From a virus, in the IMG/VR virus record IMGVR_UViG_3300027734_000205, positions 1 to 32,978 of that record: 32,978 nucleotides of DNA; one strand, given 5' to 3'. Under the pieces are notes generated by a model that saw only the letters and a program-made list of their open reading frames with translations, was not told the origin of the DNA and made no database searches. How positions within the stretch are numbered: position 1 is the first letter of the stretch; each line of letters opens with the position of its first letter. Positions 29,003 to 32,978 of this stretch are shown here, one piece after another. The translations under genes and the position numbers were made by a program.

Positions 29003-29668
29003 ATGAATTTTGATTTTAACAACGGAAGATTAGTACCAAAAAAAGACTTTACGTTAGTTGGTATAAATTTCGATGTGCGCCCCTATATGGCGCAATTAAA
29101 CGCGCATCCTGAGCTATGGGATCAAGGACGTGATTTCCGTAAGATCCCGCGATACAACGGCCAATTGTCCCCTCATCGTGAGTCACAGGACATTTGGGTA
29201 CGCCATCAGCCATACGATTCTTTTGGTAACTATGATGCTAATGAAAAAGAACAAGCTAAGATGATGGTGCCTACTGTTTCTGAATGGTACCCTGAGTCTT
29301 TAAAGTTACCCGCAGCGATGGATTTGGCGCAAACTGTTTGCCAGCATCTTGGAGCTATTCAGTTGGGCGGTCACTATGTAATCAAAATACCCGCAGGTAA
29401 AAAAGTTTACCCGCACAGCGATTTTTCATGGCACAGCACTTACTATAACAAATACCTAGTAGTTTTAAAAACACAGCCAGGCGTTGTTTTTGGCTGGGAA
29501 CGTAGTGGAAACATGATTCCAATTACAGGGGATTTGTGGAATTTTGAGAATGATACGCAACACTGGGTTTACAACGATTCTGATGAAGATGTACTGATTG
29601 CTACTTTTAGCGTTCGTACATTCGACATGGATCGCCGTGAAACCTTAAATAACGCAAAAGGAGCATAA
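29003..29668 (+). CDS. Fe(II)/2-oxoglutarate oxygenase-like protein (aspartyl/asparaginyl hydroxylase type)
   Basis: This 221-residue protein carries a double-stranded beta-helix pattern with PHSDFSWH (His138, Asp140) as the HxD metal motif, NDTQHWVYND (His187) as the distal His, and FSVR (Arg205) as the 2-oxoglutarate-binding Arg. The HxD...H...R set is complete. The Trp/Tyr-rich region before it could bind a peptide substrate. It sits after a cupin and before the ejection genes. Its role may be to hydroxylate a virion or host protein; substrate not visible. Start chosen for GAGGATTGAGAA. Confidence 0.78.
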   Translation: MNFDFNNGRLVPKKDFTLVGINFDVRPYMAQLNAHPELWDQGRDFRKIPRYNGQLSPHRESQDIWVRHQPYDSFGNYDANEKEQAKMMVPTVSEWYPESLKLPAAMDLAQTVCQHLGAIQLGGHYVIKIPAGKKVYPHSDFSWHSTYYNKYLVVLKTQPGVVFGWERSGNMIPITGDLWNFENDTQHWVYNDSDEDVLIATFSVRTFDMDRRETLNNAKGA

Positions 29669-29669
29669 T

Positions 29670-30428
29670 ATGCCAGCAGGATGGGCCGCCGCCGCCGTAG
29701 CAGGAGCCACTGTAGTAAGTGGATATATGGGTTCACAAGCCGCAAAAAGCGCGGCTCAAACACAAGCCGACGCCGCTAATAATGCTACCGCAGCTAATAA
29801 CGCTGCGTTAGCTCAACAAGCGGAAATGAACGCGCCTTGGCGCACGGCGGGTACAACCGCCGTAAATCAGTTATCTGAAATGACGCAACCTGGCGGTGAA
29901 GCTACTAAAGCATTTTCTTATGATCCTTTTAATTATCAAGCTGACCCTGGCTACGCTTTTAGGCTTAAAGAAGGCATGAAAGCCATGAACGCTACCGCAG
30001 CGGCTAGGGGTGGTTTGATCTCTGGTAATGCTATCAAAGCTGGTCAAGCTTATGGTCAAGAAATGGGTTCACAAGAGTATGGCAACGCGTTTGACCGTTA
30101 TTTAAAGAACTATGCTAACGCTCAAAACACTTTTCAATTAAATCGTAATAACCTATTACAACCGTTGCAATTCTTAAGTGGCCAAGGACAAGCCGCCGCC
30201 GCAGGGCAAGCGTCTAATATTGGCGCTAACGCAGCCAATAACACTGCGTTGTCTACGGGCGCCGCTAATGCCACCGCAGCCGGTCAAGTCGGTTCTGCTA
30301 ATGCCTATACCAACGCTATTGGTCAGGGTGTCAGTATGTACCAAACCAATGCGTTATTAAATAGATTTGCGCCACAAACGCCGACACCAACGCCTAATTA
30401 TTATGATCCTGGTGGTCAAACTACTTAA
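29670..30428 (+). CDS. Ejection / DNA transfer protein (P22 gp7-like)
   Basis: This 252-residue protein has an N-terminal Gly/Ala-rich hydrophobic segment (WAAAAVAGATVVSGYMGSQA), a long Ala/Asn/Gln-rich body, and the conserved core DPGYAFRLKEGMKAMNATAA, ARGGLISGNAIKAGQ and EYGNAFDRYLKNYANAQNTF, typical of phage DNA-transfer/internal virion proteins such as P22 gp7. It is released into the host envelope to help DNA enter. AAAAGGAGCATAAT precedes the ATG. Confidence 0.85.
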   Translation: MPAGWAAAAVAGATVVSGYMGSQAAKSAAQTQADAANNATAANNAALAQQAEMNAPWRTAGTTAVNQLSEMTQPGGEATKAFSYDPFNYQADPGYAFRLKEGMKAMNATAAARGGLISGNAIKAGQAYGQEMGSQEYGNAFDRYLKNYANAQNTFQLNRNNLLQPLQFLSGQGQAAAAGQASNIGANAANNTALSTGAANATAAGQVGSANAYTNAIGQGVSMYQTNALLNRFAPQTPTPTPNYYDPGGQTT

Positions 30429-30440
30429 CAAGGTTTAATT

Positions 30441-31616
30441 ATGCCAATAGATCCAAGTATTCCCCTTCAAGTTCAGCCATTAAAGCTTGAATCGCCAATG
30501 AACCAGTTGGCTATGATGGGCGACGCCATGAAAATTGGCGAAATGCAACGTAGCATGGGTGTTCAAAATGAACTACGCAACTTATATTCGCAAGGTGTAG
30601 ATGTTAGTACGCCTGAAGGTTTTAATAAATTAGCGTCTATTGACCCTAAAACAGCAATGGCGTTGAGAAATGACGCTTTGCAAGGGCAAAAACTTCAAGG
30701 CGAAATTAAAAAAACAGGCTTTGAAATAGATGACAAAAAATTGGGTATTATCCGCGAACGTAGCAAAGATCTGCTTCAAAATTTATCACCTGAAAATTTT
30801 ATTGCTCATACGCAAGAAAATGTACGAGATGGTTTAGTTACCCCCGAACAAGGGAAACGCGCAATACAAAATTATATTGCAACACCGCCTGATAAACGTG
30901 CGGCGCTTATTAATCAAAATTTAGCTAGGGCTGAAAAAGTTTACGAAATGAACACGGTTAGCGCAGCGCAACAACAAACTGCTGATATTACTAAGCGTGG
31001 GCAAGACATTCAAGCAGGCACAACCCGCCGTGGTCAAGATTTGCAATATGCGCCTGATGTTGTGGCTAATACTCAAGTTGATTCTAAAGGCAATATTACT
31101 CAATTTAACCGTTTTGGTAAAGTAATTGGGCAACTTGAAGGTGTCGGCAAACCAAGCGCTACGTATGAAAAAACCGCCGCATTGCAAAAACAAATGGGTA
31201 AAGACATTGATTTGGCAATTAGCGAAATTAAAAATGCTATTAAACCCGGTGGCACTCTTGATAAATCTACAGCTAGTGGAGCAGGTAAAATGCTTGATGC
31301 TGCGGGTAACTTTATTGGCTATGCTACATCTGGTTCTATTGCGGCTGCTGAACTTAAACCTGTTGGCGATCTTGCACTTAAAATGGTACCGCGCTTTGAA
31401 GGCCCACAATCTGACAAAGATACGGCGTCTTATACACTTGCGGCTGGTCAATTGGCTAATGAGAACTTACCTATTAAAACAAGACGCGCTGCTGCCGAAA
31501 CGGTTGTACGCATAATGGAAAGACGTAAAGGTCAATTTGTTAATCAAGCAATGGCAAGCGAAGGTATTAACGCAGGTGGCCCTGCATTGCCTCCTGGCTT
31601 TACTCCAGATAAATAA
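30441..31616 (+). CDS. Internal virion / ejection protein (391 aa)
   Basis: This 391-residue helical protein begins LQVQPLKLESPMNQLAMMGD and AMKIGEMQRSMGVQNELRNL, a layout seen in podophage ejection proteins. Residues about 60-190 are rich in charged helices (GEIKKTGFEIDDKKLGIIRE); the second half has KSTASGAGKMLDAAGNFIGY and TSGSIAAAELKPVGDLALKM. The protein lies between the gp7-like and the last ejection gene, in the place of P22 gp20. Function inferred from place and composition. CAAGGTTTAATT precedes the ATG. Confidence 0.75.
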   Translation: MPIDPSIPLQVQPLKLESPMNQLAMMGDAMKIGEMQRSMGVQNELRNLYSQGVDVSTPEGFNKLASIDPKTAMALRNDALQGQKLQGEIKKTGFEIDDKKLGIIRERSKDLLQNLSPENFIAHTQENVRDGLVTPEQGKRAIQNYIATPPDKRAALINQNLARAEKVYEMNTVSAAQQQTADITKRGQDIQAGTTRRGQDLQYAPDVVANTQVDSKGNITQFNRFGKVIGQLEGVGKPSATYEKTAALQKQMGKDIDLAISEIKNAIKPGGTLDKSTASGAGKMLDAAGNFIGYATSGSIAAAELKPVGDLALKMVPRFEGPQSDKDTASYTLAAGQLANENLPIKTRRAAAETVVRIMERRKGQFVNQAMASEGINAGGPALPPGFTPDK

Positions 31617-31624
31617 GGGTCAAT

Positions 31625-32978
31625 ATGGCACTTCAAACCGCTACTAATCCTCAAACTGGGGAACGCCTTGCTTTAGTTGGCGATGCTTGGCAACCTATTA
31701 TGCAGTCAGCCACCAACAAAGAAGGCGTTAAAGCCTATTTGATTGGCGACAAATGGCTAACTGATACGCCTGCTAATGAACCTGAAGCCCGTGCTAACGT
31801 CGGTGCTGAAGTACCAAGCTGGGGCAAAGAAAATCCTAATTTGTATGCTGGTTTAGTAAAAACGCGTCAAATGCTTGGCCCAACTGCCGAAATGCTTGGC
31901 GGCGTTGCTGGTGGTGTGCTTGGTGCTGGTGCTGGTACTATTGCCTCACCAACAGTTGTAATTAACCCGGTAACGGGCGGCGTAGCTGGTTCAGCCCTTG
32001 GATACGCTACCGCTAAAGAATTGCTTAACAAAGCTGACGTAGCCCTTGGATTAGCACCTGCCGAAACAGGCGGTCAAGCTGCTGGCCGTGCAGCAGGCAA
32101 CGTGGCTGAAGGCGCTGCTTTTGAAGTTGGCGGTCAAGTTGCGGGTAAAGCGATTAATAAACTAGTAGACGCAGGTACATTTTTGGCTGGTAAAGTTGCA
32201 GATATTAATCAGTTGCCTAAACAATTGGCAGCTAAGATTGCTCGTAAATCATTTGAAACACCTGAGAACGTCGCTGCTGGCCGTAATGCGTTACAAGAAG
32301 CCGTCAAAGCTGGTGATAACGTAACGGCTCAACAAGCTCTTGCACAAGGTAAAGTTGTAGCCCCTGGCACTCAAGCCGTGCTTCAAAAAACTATTTCTAG
32401 AACATCGCCCGCTGTACAAGAAACTAAAGCCTTAGCTGATGAAGCCGCACGGATGTCTACTATTAAAGACGTTACACCTGATCTTAATGCAGCTATTGTT
32501 GCGCGTAGAGATGCATCTAAACCTTTTTATGAAGCGGCTGATAAAGCAATTGTACCGTTGGATAAAGATGTAGCTGCTGTATTAGCGCGTATGCCTTCAG
32601 GCACTTTGGCTGCGGCGGCTGAAATTGCCAAAATGGAAGGACGTCCTTTTGTTATGGGTAAAGCAGTTGCAGAACAAAAAGTACCTAATGCGCTTGGTAC
32701 TATAGACATCATCCCCGCTAAAGTACCTGAGTTAACTGGCGAGTCTATGCACTACATTAGACGCGCCTTATCTGATGTTGCCTATGGCCCTACTGCGTCT
32801 ACAGGCGCTGGCCGTGATACGCAGATGGCTGCTCGTACATTGTTAGATGACTATATCAAGGTGTTTGAGTCTAAAGTACCTAGCTATAAAGAAGCTAGAA
32901 CTATATTCTCTGATTTATCTGCGCCAGTTAATCAAGCGCAAGTGCTTAAAGAAATGGCATCTGTATTAGAGAAACCAG
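31625..32978 (+). CDS. Large internal virion / ejection protein, cut by right edge
   Basis: The frame opens at the ATG at 31625 with AAGGGTCAAT upstream and stays open for 451 codons to the edge, so it lacks its end. A short N-terminal globular part (ALVGDAWQPIMQSATNKEGV, KAYLIGDKW) is followed at residues about 88-130 by a Gly/Ala-rich, membrane-like stretch (MLGGVAGGVLGAGAGTIASP, GGVAGSALGYA). The rest is helical and Ala/Lys/Glu-rich. This resembles the large ejection proteins of P22-like and related podophages, such as gp16, that help DNA cross the inner membrane. Confidence 0.75.
   Translation, partial: MALQTATNPQTGERLALVGDAWQPIMQSATNKEGVKAYLIGDKWLTDTPANEPEARANVGAEVPSWGKENPNLYAGLVKTRQMLGPTAEMLGGVAGGVLGAGAGTIASPTVVINPVTGGVAGSALGYATAKELLNKADVALGLAPAETGGQAAGRAAGNVAEGAAFEVGGQVAGKAINKLVDAGTFLAGKVADINQLPKQLAAKIARKSFETPENVAAGRNALQEAVKAGDNVTAQQALAQGKVVAPGTQAVLQKTISRTSPAVQETKALADEAARMSTIKDVTPDLNAAIVARRDASKPFYEAADKAIVPLDKDVAAVLARMPSGTLAAAAEIAKMEGRPFVMGKAVAEQKVPNALGTIDIIPAKVPELTGESMHYIRRALSDVAYGPTASTGAGRDTQMAARTLLDDYIKVFESKVPSYKEARTIFSDLSAPVNQAQVLKEMASVLEKP

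Overview
The window is a contiguous piece of a tailed-phage genome (short-tailed, P22-like podovirus architecture) infecting an unidentified Gram-negative bacterium. The case rests on a P22-type portal, coat, scaffold, gp4-like and gp10-like tail-hub set, ejection proteins, a large terminase and a phage replication module. Genes are tightly packed, with many ATGA or TAATG overlaps, Shine-Dalgarno leaders and sigma70-like promoters. I see no integrase, repressor, phage RNA polymerase, lysis gene, tRNA or CRISPR array. Both ends cut through genes, so the genome is incomplete. A freshwater betaproteobacterial host is only a guess.

Layout. (1) Positions 1-2314, minus strand: a superfamily II helicase (cut by the left edge), a C5-cytosine DNA methyltransferase and a VRR-NUC nuclease, joined by ATGA overlaps. 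(2) Positions 2405-8618, plus strand: a Cas4/RecB-like nuclease (DUF2800 type), a possible ssDNA-binding protein, a family-A DNA polymerase with 3'-5' exonuclease, and a prim-pol/SF3-type helicase. A two-way terminator closes this unit at 8622-8647. Units 1 and 2 diverge from overlapping promoters at 2321-2371. (3) Positions 8650-11056, minus strand: twelve small mostly unrecognised genes, many translationally coupled, read from a TTGACA promoter near 11110-11138. These are probably early host-takeover or counter-defence genes. (4) Positions 11077-11844: a non-coding hub with sixteen copies of an 8-bp TGTGGACA-like word in both orientations, an AT-rich core, then eight CGCCCG words. This is the best candidate for a replication origin or a master operator. 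(5) Positions 11845-32978, plus strand: the late region. Order: small and large terminase, small basic proteins, GroES-like co-chaperonin, HNH nuclease, portal, a DUF5856-like protein, a multidomain carbohydrate-binding-like surface protein, scaffold, coat, decoration-like proteins, tail accessory proteins gp4-like and gp10-like, a run of short tail-fibre genes, a cupin and a 2-oxoglutarate/Fe(II) oxygenase-like protein, and three ejection proteins, the last cut by the right edge.

How the parts would work together: the replication module makes phage DNA, probably from the 11.2-11.5 kb repeat hub. The methyltransferase would protect that DNA. The late operon packages it into a T7/P22-type capsid folded with help from GroES, and fibres plus ejection proteins deliver it. 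Points that merit attention are the iteron hub, the coupled small-gene cluster, a second reading frame inside the methyltransferase, a cloverleaf-like RNA just before the DNA polymerase, and the oxygenase/cupin pair in the tail module. All family calls come from reading the protein sequences; no database search was run.
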